Source: Trichobilharzia regenti (Eukaryota; Platyhelminthes; Trematoda; Strigeidida; Schistosomatidae). Taken from it: a stretch of DNA of 64,000 nucleotides. The DNA is taken from positions 171,863,509-171,927,508 of the forward strand of contig OX235262.1 in NCBI GenBank assembly GCA_944472135.2. Direction: 5' to 3'. The translations under genes were made by a program, and so were the position numbers. Position 1 is the first letter of the stretch. Each line of letters begins with the position of its first letter. This document shows positions 20,988-31,001 of this stretch, one piece after another. Under the pieces are notes generated by a model. That model saw only the letters and a program-made list of their open reading frames with translations. It was not told where the DNA came from and made no database searches.

Positions 20988-23331
20988 AACCTCCGTCTTG
21001 TCTATGTTTACCTGGAGTCCTGTCTTCGCTGACTGCTTCTTCGACCAGTTTGTCGGTTTTCGCTTGTAAGTCTTCGATTTTGTGTGACATCAAACATAAG
21101 TCATCCGCGAAATCCAGGTCTTCTAGGTTCTTCACGTCTGTCCAGGATATCCCTGTCTTCTCGTTTCCCACTGTCTGACGCATAATCCAGTCCACCACAA
21201 TTAGGAATATCATTGGGGATAGTAAGCACCCTTGTCTGACTCCTGTGTTTACTCCAAACGCCTCGCTGAGTCTTCCGTTGTGGATCACTTGGCAGGTGCC
21301 GTTGTCGTACAGCTGTTGAATAAGGTTGATGAATATTTGGGGTACGCCATAGTACTCGAGTAATTTCCAAATTACTTCACGATCAACGCTGTCGAAGGCC
21401 TTCTCAAAGTCTATAAAGTTGAGGTAGAGGTTTGATTGCCATTCCATGCTTTGTTCTGTGATGATGATGCGTAGAGTTGCAATTTGGTCAGTACATGATT
21501 TGCCTTTCCTGAATCCAGCTTGTTCTGGTCGGAGTTCTGTCTCCAGTGCGTCCTTTAATCTCTCCAGGATGATGCGACTCAGGATTTTACTTGGCGTCGA
21601 TAGGAGCATGATTCCTCGCCAGTTCTTGCAGAGTCCTAAGTCGCCCTTCTTTGGTAGTTTCACGAGGTAACCTTTCCTCCAGTCAGTAGGCACCTTTCCC
21701 TCCTTCCAGACCTTTTGCAATAATGGAGTCAGCATGTCTGCTGTCGTCTCTGGGTCTGCTTTCAGTGCTTCAGGGGGTATTCCATCTGGTCCGGCTGTTT
21801 TTCCAGCTTTCAGAAGTTTGATTGCGTTCAAGACTTCAGCTCTTGTTGGAGGATTGGTGTCAACTTGCAGTTGTGTGCGCGCTGTTGTTGGTATTTCTGG
21901 ACGGGTTGCAGGTGATGGTCGGTTCAAGAGTCCTTTGAAGTGATCCGCCCATTGTTTAATCTGTTTTTCTTCCTTGGTAATGGGCTTCCCTTGGCTGTCT
22001 TTTATAGGTTTCGCTTGTGTTGATCTCTTCCCGGATAGAGATTTGGTTATCTGATATAGTGTCCTCAGGTCCCTTTTGCCTGCTGCTTTTTCAGCTTCAG
22101 TAGCTAGATTGTCGTAGAATCGTCTTTTGTCCTTCCTAGCACTTTTCTTCACTTCTTTGTCCAATGCTTTGTAAGTTGAACTCATCGGCTCCTTCTCCTG
22201 TCCGTCCTTGCATTGAATCATTTTCTCTTTCACCATTCTCCTCTCTTCTATTAATTTCCAAGTGTCCGTTGAGAGCCATTCCTTGTCTTGTCTCTTCTTT
22301 CTTCCTAAAACCGTTGAACACGTTTCGTTGAGAATCGCCTTCAGAGACTTCCAATGTTCTTCCACGCATGATTCTTCAGTGCTGTCACGTAGTGTTTCCT
22401 GCTTTGCTCTGACAGTTGCAGTGAAGGTGTCTTTTGTGGTTGTGTCCTTCAGTAATTGAGTGTTGAACTTGCATTGTGGCCTATCCCCAGCTATCCTCGA
22501 GGCTTTTAGTTTCACCTTGAAAGTCCCTTCTACTAGATAGTGGTCTGAACCCACATCTGCTCCTCTCCTTGACCTTGTGTCCAGTAGGCTCCGTCTCCAC
22601 TTTCTTGAAATTGAGATGAAGTCTATTTGATTCTTGGTGTTTCCATCTGGTGAAATCCATGTCGTCTTGTGTATATCCTTGTGTTTGAACACACTACCGC
22701 CAATCACCAAATCATTGAAGGCGCAGAAGTCTGAGAAGAGTTCACCATTGTCGTTCATTTCACCGAGGGCCTCACGACCCATGGTGAGTTCTCTTCCTGT
22801 GTTGTCGCCTCCCAGCTTCGCATTCATGTCGCCCATCAGGATTTTGATATCGCCATTTGGGACGTTGTCCATTATTGCTTGTAGTTGTCTGTAGAACGCC
22901 TCCTTCTTCTCTTGTTCTGAGACGTTTGTAGGCGCATAGCATTGAATGACTGTAACTTTCCTTCCTTTTGAGTTGAACCTGGCTGTCATTATCCTGGAGG
23001 AGATTGGTTCCCACTGCATGAGAGCTTTGGTTGCTGTTGGTGACATCATGATGGCCACTCCCTCGGTGTGCTCATGGTTGTCCTCTAGGTGGCCGGAAAA
23101 TATTACTGTCTCTCCAGTAGGTAGTTGGCACCTTCCAGTTCCGTTCCATTTGCTTTCGCAGATTCCCAACACTTCTATTCTGTACCTTCTCATTTCAGCG
23201 GCTATCTGGGCAGCCTTTCCAGTTTCGTACATTGTACGAACATTCCAGGTACCCATCCTTACTTTTGCTTTCATCGAAAGAAGGCACATCGGCTGACTGG
23301 CTTCCCGAAGGCTTTCACCAGCCTGCGTCAT
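20806..23331 (-). CDS. pol: RTE polyprotein: AP endonuclease plus reverse transcriptase, C-terminus frameshifted
   Basis: Encodes the enzyme that nicks target DNA and copies its own RNA by target-primed reverse transcription. The N-terminal apurinic-type endonuclease starts at about residue 26 (MGTWNVRTMYETGK), with catalytic blocks GDMNAKLGG near 165 and SDHYLVEG near 265. The reverse transcriptase shows FIDFEKAFDSVDREVIWKLL near 635, GVRQGCLLSPMIF near 695 and the catalytic FADD near 740. After residue about 770 the frame departs from sister copies (a base indel near 21015). The normal continuation is in another frame (20664-20987, with SFTYLGSIVSTTGGTDEDVK), with a second shift near 20848. 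So endonuclease and RT look intact but the C-terminal third is broken. Best match by memory is SR2 of S. mansoni. Confidence 0.85.
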   Translation of the reverse strand: MTQAGESLREASQPMCLLSMKAKVRMGTWNVRTMYETGKAAQIAAEMRRYRIEVLGICESKWNGTGRCQLPTGETVIFSGHLEDNHEHTEGVAIMMSPTATKALMQWEPISSRIMTARFNSKGRKVTVIQCYAPTNVSEQEKKEAFYRQLQAIMDNVPNGDIKILMGDMNAKLGGDNTGRELTMGREALGEMNDNGELFSDFCAFNDLVIGGSVFKHKDIHKTTWISPDGNTKNQIDFISISRKWRRSLLDTRSRRGADVGSDHYLVEGTFKVKLKASRIAGDRPQCKFNTQLLKDTTTKDTFTATVRAKQETLRDSTEESCVEEHWKSLKAILNETCSTVLGRKKRQDKEWLSTDTWKLIEERRMVKEKMIQCKDGQEKEPMSSTYKALDKEVKKSARKDKRRFYDNLATEAEKAAGKRDLRTLYQITKSLSGKRSTQAKPIKDSQGKPITKEEKQIKQWADHFKGLLNRPSPATRPEIPTTARTQLQVDTNPPTRAEVLNAIKLLKAGKTAGPDGIPPEALKADPETTADMLTPLLQKVWKEGKVPTDWRKGYLVKLPKKGDLGLCKNWRGIMLLSTPSKILSRIILERLKDALETELRPEQAGFRKGKSCTDQIATLRIIITEQSMEWQSNLYLNFIDFEKAFDSVDREVIWKLLEYYGVPQIFINLIQQLYDNGTCQVIHNGRLSEAFGVNTGVRQGCLLSPMIFLIVVDWIMRQTVGNEKTGISWTDVKNLEDLDFADDLCLMSHKIEDLQAKTDKLVEEAVSEDRTPGKHRQDGGYENNQPTTATTSNVNHHQREGFERGYFIHLSREHCLNYRRNGRGCQIERESERRETHSSA

Positions 23332-23545
23332 TTCACTTCCCCGATTCCAGCGAAAAGTAAGGCTATTGCTTATGTTTTTAGAATTTTTAATATATTTATT
23401 CGTTGAAGTTTCTGTAGCGATTTGGTTGTTTTACAGGGGTGGAGTTGCTAGCACCACGCCCCAACCCTCCCTCTTTACCCGGGCTTGGGACCGGCTAGAA
23501 AACTAGTAAGCTAGTAGCCTAGCAAGCTAGTATCTGGCGAGGTTC

Positions 23546-23625
23546 CATTACTCCCTGCTGGTTTTCAATAGTTCTCTAACTGATGTCAATTGGTGATCAA
23601 CTTGTAAAAATTATTTTTCTCAAAT
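23546..23625 (+). repeat. S1 repeat, 3' part after LINE insertion
   Basis: 'ctgctggttttcaatagttc' then 'tctaactgatgtcaattgg' is the standard S1 end. Continuous with 20040-20292 when the LINE is removed. Confidence 0.75.
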
Positions 23626-24467
23626 TTTCGAAGTCCTTTGTGATCACGTACTCACAATAATTAAGTTCTGTAATACTTACCAAACACCAAAGTATGAAGT
23701 TAAAGTTTATCAAATGGGAATAGTAGTCTGATTAAATATCATTGCGTGCATTCTGTATGTGTGTGTATTCCTTTGAGAAAGTTAGTAAGTGTGAGTAAGT
23801 AGTACAGTGTACGTTACGAACTCAACTTGCATCATATTCGTGTTTATGAGGAAGCTAGTCAGTTTCATTTAAGAGGAAGAGAAGAAACCTCCAAGCACAC
23901 AACTTTAACTCACCTCCTGACCATACATTACACTACATCAATACGAAAATGAATTGAGTTTGTACTTGAAGGTGCCAATCAACGCTCCAGTATTCATTTG
24001 CTGGCTTATTACAATTTAAGCTGGAAACATTCTGAAGTGTATTCATGTTATCATAGTACAGCTCACAAATTTACCAAGTATCACAACATGATCCCTTGTT
24101 GAGAAGGTGTGTGAACTATCGACCAGATAGTGAGTAGATAACAAATCGCACTTTGATTTTCCGTTAGTTTTCACCAATTTCAAGTAACTACAAAATTTAT
24201 TTGAATATTCCTACTGAGAGGAGAAGGAAACGTCAACATGAAGCGTGATATGAAAAAAATTACAACTGTAATGCGTGGTCCATGAAGGGGACTAAATTTA
24301 GAGAGTTAGTATATACATACTTAGGATAATATGGTAATATATACCATGACAACGGGACGTATATGAGTCTTGTCGGTAATACTGACAGTAACTGGATGAA
24401 GAAAGAAAGGGAAATGAAATCTAGTGATTAAGGAACAAAAACAAAACCAGCAACAATCAATAAATAA
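23626..24467. other. Unassigned stretch
   Basis: Nothing recognised on either strand. No frame above 60 residues. Confidence 0.45.
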
Positions 24468-25015
24468 TTATCATTATTATTCCCTTGGGCTCTGAATGGA
24501 GCACATAGCTCCAACAGCACATCCCTACTTTATCCTCTCCTCTGAATTTCTCTTTAGCTATCCTCACGACTGTCCACAAGCCCTCAATCCCTCTTCCTAC
24601 GATCTCCTCCACATCACCTTAGGGTATTTAACTCGTCTGGCTCGCGATATCACCCGACGACCTCCTCAGTGTCTGCCCAGTACACCTCTATTTTCTTCGC
24701 AAAATTTATTGACCTATGGGTTCTTGATCGGTTTTTTCGTAAAGATTTTGTTGCTAATTCTGTCCAATCAACACTTGACGTTTAGTGTGGGGCCGGCAAA
24801 AATGGCAGATGTTGGCAAAATTTAGCAGTATCCTGTTGGAAATACTTTCCGTAACGCATTGGCAAAGTTTTTTACCCAACTATAAGAACTGACTAATTTC
24901 ATATTGGTGTTAAAAATCCGAATTAAGTTATTTATGCTGAGTGCGAAAGAGTTTCACACTAATTTCAGAGTGTCTGATTTCGGCATCCTCACCAGTTCCG
25001 CCTGTAGTTTAATAA
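24468..25015 (-). mobile_element. RTE LINE 3' fragment
   Basis: The 3' end at 24468-24520 ('tattcccttgggctctgaat') is followed upstream by degraded C-terminal coding sequence comparable with 20300-20870. 5'-truncated, no intact frame. Confidence 0.75.
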
Positions 25016-25059
25016 ATAATAAATAAGTAATACTAACATAATATACACAGAGGAGATCA

Positions 25060-25220
25060 ATCTGTAGGATTTCATCATGAGCTGACATCAGTTAGAGAAC
25101 TGCTGGAAAAACTGGAAGTACTGGACAGTTGTTTCCGTTGTCCTAGTTTTGGATTCTTCATCAGCATGCACACGCCGACAGGGTTCGAACCCTGGACCTT
25201 CTAGTTTCAAGGTTCTAATG
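25060..25220 (-). repeat. S1 repeat, minus member of a head-to-head pair
   Basis: Minus strand: GCTG, ATGAAGA core, stem II with TCC/GGA, GGAAAC, GTC then CAGTAC, preceded by a B-box-like GGGTTCGAACCCTG. Lacks its leader, replaced by the inverted copy starting near 25225. Confidence 0.65.
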
Positions 25221-25224
25221 GAAA

Positions 25225-25590
25225 TTCGTGACCAGTAGGGCACAGCAGGTTGAGAGTGAGGACAAATAATTCCCGAAGACATAAGTTAGTGGTCACGCTA
25301 TGTCCTGGCTTGTCAGAAGTTAAAATTCATGAACTGGTGATTGGATCTGGTCCCAGTAGCTTTATGGTTTACACGTTCGCCTCGTAACCTGAAGGATTTG
25401 GGTTCGAAATCTCGTGTGTGCATACCGATGAATAGTTTCAAACTAGGTTGACGAAGCAGCTGTCCAGTACACTCTGCTTGTTTTCCAATGGTTCTCTAAC
25501 TGATGTCAGCTCATGGTGACATCCTGTGATCAATCAGTTAAATCCCTACAACCCAATACTTGGATAAATCCGCAGCTGCACAGCTCTTGA
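25225..25590 (+). repeat. S1 repeat, plus member of the pair
   Basis: Leader, tRNA-like head (GGGTTCGAAATC), hammerhead-like block with GAAGC in place of GAAAC and GTC then CAGTAC, standard S1 end and 'aaatccctacaacccaatac'. Confidence 0.65.
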
Positions 25591-25774
25591 AAGTGAAATA
25601 CACAGGAAGATTTCGTCAAATGGCACTTTTATTCACTCTTTAATCAAGCCGATCTATTTTAGAAGGCCAAAATATTCGGGACAGACATTGGTAAATGGAA
25701 ACGATTTTATAACTGCAAACCACGTAAATAAGACAGCGTTAGGTATTTTAATATAGTGAATATATTCATTCAGA

Positions 25775-26455
25775 CATCTATAAGCAAACAAAATAATTGA
25801 GGAAAGAATATCCCTTTCGATAATTTCATCTTTTCTCTCTACAATTATATATATATATATATATATATGTATATTATATAGAGTGTTCTGGAATAATCAT
25901 CATTAACAATATTAGTGTTCTTTAAATAATATCGATTTTTAAAGTAAGATCACAATGGAATTACAGTTCATTAAAGATGCTTAAATTATAATAATAATAA
26001 AGATATAATAGCAAATAGAACATCGACTAAAAATAGAGAAATTTCCACAAAAATTGATGATTATTAAAACCTAGATGGCTAAGGTAAGGATAATGAATGA
26101 ACTAGCTTCTTTTGGACACATAAATTTGGCTCCTCAATGTGGACCCTAACGACCCCAGAATTATTTAGTAAACGAAGTCTTAAGGTGAAGTTAAGAATAG
26201 TTGGTTGGTGTCCGGTAGATGACTGTGAAAGCCGCCTCGTTGACATCAGTTTTGTGTTCTGTATCCAAAAGATGAGACAGAGTAGAGCTACGAATATATT
26301 TTGTTTGTCCTTTACTTAACCACTATGCAGGGTGATGTCCGGAAATTCAACCAGAAAGACGCCTGATTCTACGGCATATATAACTGACTGGCCCAACAGG
26401 AGCATTTAAATTGGTAGATACACATGGAAGAGGAGAAATCAGGCAGTTTGTCTTT
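25775..26455 (-). mobile_element. PLE group 3, endonuclease and 3' UTR, downstream half of a split element
   Basis: Minus strand from 26455: CIYQFKCSCWAS (GIY-YIG core, Tyr-Ile-Gly lost to a break), then the C-terminal block ending near 26190, then a 3' UTR shared with 16.1-16.5 kb and 45.8-46.1 kb. A hammerhead-like end with TTATCGAAAG lies at 25800-25845. The upstream half continues at 31002 beyond the Gypsy element. A (TA)n run sits at 25847-25870. Confidence 0.75.
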
Positions 26456-26807
26456 TGTAACAACAGAAGACAAGGGCTGGCAACAGATCGTTTTATTACG
26501 AAAATCAACACGTATTTATATATATTTTATGTGCATTAATAAGGCTTATGCAAGCAGAAAAAGGCAGTCTTCTGATTGGTTGTTTCTCGGAAGTTAAGCA
26601 GACAAACACAGTCTTATGATTGGTTGTTTTCGATATTTCTCGGAAAGTAGAGCCATCTATCTGCGAATCATATTTGTCCACATTTAAGTTTGCTGTGATT
26701 GGTTGTTGAAACAGCCTTGTTCATATTTTCTCACGGCCCATATTAGTGACCTAGACATTAACGTAGATTAGTGCCAACCAATCGGCTAGCAGCCTGCTCT
26801 CACCACA
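26456..26807 (-). repeat. 3' LTR of the Gypsy element
   Basis: Minus-strand start TGTGGTGAG, end GTTGTTACA. Contains a TATA-like TATATATAAATA (26510-26525), AATAAA (26492-26497), and a direct repeat of about 50 bp with CCAATC-type boxes. The last 22 bases of the coding frame lie inside it. Confidence 0.92.
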
Positions 26808-29800
26808 CTCGTCCCCCCGTCAAATAGCTTCGTGCGCAGACGTTCCGACCTTCTGGGTGCTACATCCTCTAGTTGAGGATTGTTACTGACCGGCTTGTCC
26901 CACTGTACCCATCTTTGGAGCTGACTGGCGTTAACTCGTTTCTGTTTATCACCTCTTCGGATGGTATATACTTGACCCCGTCTTTTTGTGATTGTGTATG
27001 GTCCTTCCCACTTTGGAAGGAGTTTCCGTGAACCTAGCCCGCCTCCAACTGTATATCTCCTGTCTCTACACTTCACTTGGTCCCCGACTGCAAAGGTAAT
27101 GCACTGCGTCCTTTCTTTCATCTGAGACTTCGTGACATCACTGCGCTGCTTCCGTATTACATTCTTGACTGCCTCTTTCCTCTCTGCTTTTAATTTCGTC
27201 GTACTCCACTTTTGGTGCATGGGCCAGGTCTCATTGTGTACCGGTAATCGTGGTTTTCTACCATACATCAGTTGGAAGGGTGACTTCTTCGTTGTTTCCT
27301 GAGTGGTAGCCCGATGTGTTAGTAAAATCAGTGGAAGCTCCGTTTCCCAGTTCCCGCCCTTCGAGGCCAGCCACTCCTTCAGTGTACGGTTGTTTCTCTC
27401 CGTTAGGCCATTCGTTTGTGGATGGTATGGGGTCGTTCTGATCCTCTTGATGCCCAGCTGTTGCAAACGGGAAGTAAACTCTTCACTCTCGAAACAGGGA
27501 CCTTGGTCTGTCAGTATTGTCTTCGGTACGCCGTGGTCTGCAACAATGTGTCTAACTACTGCATCTGTCACGGTTCTTGCACGTTGGTCTGGGATTGCTA
27601 CGGCGTCTACCCATCGTGTCGCGTGTTCCGTCATCACCAAGAGGTACTGATTACCATTGGATGTCTGAGGAAATGGACCCATGACATCTACGGACCACAA
27701 GTCACCTATCGCGGTAACTGGAATCGACTGAAGTGGTGGTCGTATATACCGGTCACCTTTCATCAGCTGGCACCGTGGACATCCAAGTACGTATCTTGCT
27801 ACGTCTTCTCTCATACCTGGCCAGTACATACTTTGTCTTAGGAGGTCGGTCGTTCTGGCCACGCCTGTATGCGCTAGCTGGTGACATTCTTCTATCATGT
27901 CGTGGCGCGACGATTGAGGTATGACAGCCAGCCAGCTTCCGTCGTTCTCTCGCCAGGTCAGAGTCCCGTAGGCATTCACTCTGAGTCGATCCCTCTGTCT
28001 GAGTAGTGTGGTTAGCTCCTTACTCGCCGTAGTTTGATCCACTTCTATTCCGTTGGTGATCACCTGTATTACTGTATTCAGCGTATCGTCCAACCTCTGC
28101 CTACGTGCAAGTCTTAGTGGGTCTTGTTCTACTGCATGCACTCCGTAAGCGACCTCGGGCAACTCAGACTCATCTTCTGGTCTCGATAACAAATCTGCCA
28201 AGACATTTTCACTTCCAGGAACGTGTGAGATCGTAAAATCGTACTCCTGAAGACGCAACATCCACCGTGACAACTTCCCCCGTGGGTCTCTCGCTGTCTT
28301 CAAAAATTGTAGCGGCTTATGATCAGTTTCGATGTGGAACCGCCGGCCGAGTAAATAAGGTCTCCATTTGTCGACTGCCCATACCATTGCTAAACATTCT
28401 TTCTCTATCGTTGAATACTTTCTCTCTGTGAGGGTCAAAACCCTACTGGCATACTCAACGATTCCCTCGTCCTGTCTTAGGACCGCACCTATAGCGTAGT
28501 CACTGGCATCTGTGCACACTGTGAACTGTCTTCCTGGCACAGGTAGTTTTAGCGTCATTTGTTGGTGGTCGAGCAGCTGTTTAATTCTGTCGAATGTCCT
28601 CTGCGATTCTTCCGACCAAACAAACTTTGGCTCACCTAGTAGCCTGTATAGAGGGGCTGCTATCTCATTGAAGTTCTTCACGAAGCGACTATAAAACGCT
28701 GCTCTACCCAAGAATTGTCTCAGTTTTCTCTTTGAATTCGGGGCTGGAATCGTTTTAATCGTCAAAATTTTCTCCGGCAGTGGTTTAATCTCACCATTTC
28801 CCACTTTATGTCCCAACAGAGTAACATTCTTTTTGGCTATCTGAGACTTGGTTTTGTTGACGCGTAGTCCAAACTCTTCGATGCGTCGCAGCACGGCTTC
28901 TACATGGTTGACGTGATCGTTTTCGTTTTGACTGTATATGACGAGATCATCACCATAAACCTCCACGTTTTTCAAGTTCCTAAGTAATAGCTTCATCAGT
29001 CGTCTGAACGTAAACGGTGCACCTGCTAGTCCAAACGGCATGCGTTTAAATCGATATTGTGTCTGACCCACGATGAAAGCCGTCTTATCTCTATCACCTT
29101 GTTTTATCGGTATCTGCCAGTATCCTGAGCGAAGATCGAGAACCGAAAACACATTCGCACCTTGTAGGCGATCTAAAGTTTCTACCACTGTTGGCATGGC
29201 ACACGGTCTTAACTCTGTCATACTGTTTAACTGTCGAAAATCAACACAGAATCTATACTTCCCATTCGCTTTTTTTACTAACAGCACTGGAGAGTTGTAC
29301 GGGCTATCAGCTTCCTCAATAATATCATCTTTTAACATCTCTTGCACTTGTCGCTCCACTTCGCCTTCCAGATGACATGGAACTCTTCGCGTTAAAAATG
29401 ACCTTACTTTCGGATCACTTAACGGAATTTCATGATTCACCTTATCGCAATAACCGTATGGGTCGCCATCTCCAGTGAACAGATGATCGTATTTATTAAT
29501 TAACTCTGTCACATTGTGTACCGTCGACAGCTTAATCGCTGCTATCTCGCTGGTCTCATACATGTTGATATGCCCGTATTTCGTGATCACCACGTTCGCT
29601 TGCGTGTCGATTATTGCACCAATCTCACGCAGAAAATCCGCTCCTAATATCGTTCGCTGTAGTTCGGGTACAACAATGAAAGGAAACGTCACCTCGCAGC
29701 CACCAACAACGACCGTACAGTTCGATCTACCCGTGATACGCAACACATACCCGCCTACTGTTTGTACTGTCAATGAACACGGGCTAACACTCTTACATAA

Positions 29801-30625
29801 ATTCTTATCTATTAACGACACGGCCGCCCCTGTATCTATCAAACATACTACTTCTCGATCATTCACTCGCAACTTCGAATACAGAGCCCCTTTCTCAATA
29901 GCCCCCACTAAATCTAGGTTCATACGAAAGAAAGAACAAGCATTATACCGTCTGAAATTTTTTCTTTTTCGCCTTTCTGGGCAGTATCTTCTCCAGTGTC
30001 CCGGCTTACCGCATTCAAAACACCGGTCTTTTCTATCAGCCAACTTTAACGCCGCCACTTCCCGCTGCAATGCTTCAATTTTCTGCTCATATTCGTTTGG
30101 TTTTGGTTGGTCTATAGCGGCTACCGTTGTGCTCAGCAGCTGTCTGGTCACCTTCGCCAGCTCACTAATATCCATCGGCTGCGTTGCGTTAACCAGTTTT
30201 AATCGCTGAGAAATGTGGTCTGGGACACTCTCGATGAATTGGGAAGACAGTAACTGCGCTTCTGATTCTTCATCTAAAGTGGGAAGCGCGCGTCGAAGTA
30301 GATTAGTCAGTTTCACCGCCAACACTAGCGGGTCTCCATCAGGTCCAAGCTTCATTGACCGGAACTGCTGCATTGCTAGCTGTCTGTCTGTTTCGCTGTC
30401 AAACTCGGACACTAGTCGTTCAACCAATTTCTTCCAAGACGCTGTGCCATTTGACCTGTCTACGCTGTCATATGCAGCCTTCGCTCGGCCTCTCAACAGC
30501 GTCCCCAGGACAACTGCCTTCGCCGCCTGCTCCTTGACACCCACCAGCTCAGCAACGGCCTCGAAGTCACGTAAGAAGCTCCGTATGTCTCCTTCTTCAA
30601 ACGCAGCTGGCCACGGGATCTTCAT
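26786..30625 (-). CDS. gag-pol: Gypsy Gag-Pol polyprotein, single frame
   Basis: About 1279 residues from the first ATG. In order: capsid-like Gag (MKIPWPAAFEEGDIRSFL at the start); CCHC zinc knuckle CFECGKPGHWRRYC near 202; aspartic protease with CLIDTGAAVSLID near 262; reverse transcriptase with YGDD near 556; RNase H with CTDASDYAIGAV near 705 and DHKPLQF; integrase with a His/Cys finger near 930-970, DVMGPF near 980, TDQGPCFE near 1040 and NGLTERNN near 1070 (D,D-35-E); and a GPY/F module (WEGPYTITKR) near 1208. No stop or frameshift is seen. Gag and Pol are fused without the usual shift. The frame stays open 14 codons upstream of this ATG into the LTR. Confidence 0.92.
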   Translation of the reverse strand: MKIPWPAAFEEGDIRSFLRDFEAVAELVGVKEQAAKAVVLGTLLRGRAKAAYDSVDRSNGTASWKKLVERLVSEFDSETDRQLAMQQFRSMKLGPDGDPLVLAVKLTNLLRRALPTLDEESEAQLLSSQFIESVPDHISQRLKLVNATQPMDISELAKVTRQLLSTTVAAIDQPKPNEYEQKIEALQREVAALKLADRKDRCFECGKPGHWRRYCPERRKRKNFRRYNACSFFRMNLDLVGAIEKGALYSKLRVNDREVVCLIDTGAAVSLIDKNLCKSVSPCSLTVQTVGGYVLRITGRSNCTVVVGGCEVTFPFIVVPELQRTILGADFLREIGAIIDTQANVVITKYGHINMYETSEIAAIKLSTVHNVTELINKYDHLFTGDGDPYGYCDKVNHEIPLSDPKVRSFLTRRVPCHLEGEVERQVQEMLKDDIIEEADSPYNSPVLLVKKANGKYRFCVDFRQLNSMTELRPCAMPTVVETLDRLQGANVFSVLDLRSGYWQIPIKQGDRDKTAFIVGQTQYRFKRMPFGLAGAPFTFRRLMKLLLRNLKNVEVYGDDLVIYSQNENDHVNHVEAVLRRIEEFGLRVNKTKSQIAKKNVTLLGHKVGNGEIKPLPEKILTIKTIPAPNSKRKLRQFLGRAAFYSRFVKNFNEIAAPLYRLLGEPKFVWSEESQRTFDRIKQLLDHQQMTLKLPVPGRQFTVCTDASDYAIGAVLRQDEGIVEYASRVLTLTERKYSTIEKECLAMVWAVDKWRPYLLGRRFHIETDHKPLQFLKTARDPRGKLSRWMLRLQEYDFTISHVPGSENVLADLLSRPEDESELPEVAYGVHAVEQDPLRLARRQRLDDTLNTVIQVITNGIEVDQTTASKELTTLLRQRDRLRVNAYGTLTWRENDGSWLAVIPQSSRHDMIEECHQLAHTGVARTTDLLRQSMYWPGMREDVARYVLGCPRCQLMKGDRYIRPPLQSIPVTAIGDLWSVDVMGPFPQTSNGNQYLLVMTEHATRWVDAVAIPDQRARTVTDAVVRHIVADHGVPKTILTDQGPCFESEEFTSRLQQLGIKRIRTTPYHPQTNGLTERNNRTLKEWLASKGGNWETELPLILLTHRATTQETTKKSPFQLMYGRKPRLPVHNETWPMHQKWSTTKLKAERKEAVKNVIRKQRSDVTKSQMKERTQCITFAVGDQVKCRDRRYTVGGGLGSRKLLPKWEGPYTITKRRGQVYTIRRGDKQKRVNASQLQRWVQWDKPVSNNPQLEDVAPRRSERLRTKLFDGGTSVVRAGC
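26808..26820 (-). other. Polypurine tract
   Basis: ACGGGGGGACGAG directly abuts the 3' LTR on the minus strand. It is translated as part of the polyprotein C-terminus (Gly-Gly-Thr-Ser). Confidence 0.75.
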
Positions 30626-30629
30626 CTTT

Positions 30630-30647
30630 TTGGAGGCAGCGACACCA
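30630..30647 (-). other. Candidate primer binding site
   Basis: Three bases after the 5' LTR the minus strand reads TGGTGTCGCTGCCTCC; TGG is the expected complement of a tRNA 3' CCA. It overlaps the space just before the ATG at 30625. The donor tRNA is not identified. Confidence 0.55.
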
Positions 30648-30649
30648 AA

Positions 30650-31001
30650 TGTAACAACAGAAGACAAGGGCTGGCAACAGATCGTTTTATTACGAAAATC
30701 AACACGTATTTATATATATTTTATGTGCATTAATAAGGCTTATGCAAGCAGAAAAAGGCAGTCTTCTGATTGGTTGTTTCTCGGAAGTTAAGCAGACAAA
30801 CACAGTCTTATGATTGGTTGTTTTCGATATTTCTCGGAAAGTAGAGCCATCTATCTGCGAATCATATTTGTCCACATTTAAGTTTGCTGTGATTGGTTGT
30901 TGAAACAGCCTTGTTCATATTTTCTCACGGCCCATATTAGTGACCTAGACATTAACGTAGATTAGTGTCAACCAATCGGCTAGCAGCTTGCTCTCACCAC
31001 A
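30650..31001 (-). repeat. 5' LTR of the Gypsy element
   Basis: Same length as the 3' LTR, with two substitutions seen. The TATA-like site (about 30704-30719) and AATAAA (30686-30691) lie close together, giving a short R region. Transcription would proceed leftward into gag-pol. Confidence 0.92.

Larger units (their letters stand above)
20293..23545 (-). mobile_element. RTE-clade LINE (SR2-like), near full length, 3253 bp with 11-bp target duplication
   Basis: Flanked by CATTACTCCCT on both sides (20282-20292, 23546-23556). On the minus strand it starts with a C-rich, 'ctagcaagctag'-like 5' UTR of about 210 bp, then one pol frame (20806-23331), a frameshifted C-terminal third, and a 3' UTR ending in the tail 'gaacccaagggagc' and (AAT)n. 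No separate ORF1 is seen, as usual for RTE elements. Confidence 0.9.
26456..31001 (-). mobile_element. Ty3/Gypsy LTR retrotransposon, complete, 4546 bp
   Basis: Two 352-bp LTRs (26456-26807 and 30650-31001) differ at only two positions I could find (26774, 26794). They flank one unbroken gag-pol frame. The target duplication is CTTT (26452-26455, 31002-31005), the same length as the GACC around the solo LTR. PBS and polypurine tract are present. It lies inside a PLE. High LTR identity implies a recent insertion. Gypsy elements named Boudicca, Saci and Gulliver are known from schistosomes; I cannot say which family this is. Confidence 0.93.

Noticed and set aside
22946..23406. Plus-strand frames of 80-116 residues over the RTE endonuclease
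   Set aside because: Antisense shadows of the pol frame.
29514..30209. 231-residue plus-strand frame opposite gag
   Set aside because: Antisense shadow of an intact gag-pol frame with no family features. The same applies to 30213-30791 and 27416-27841.
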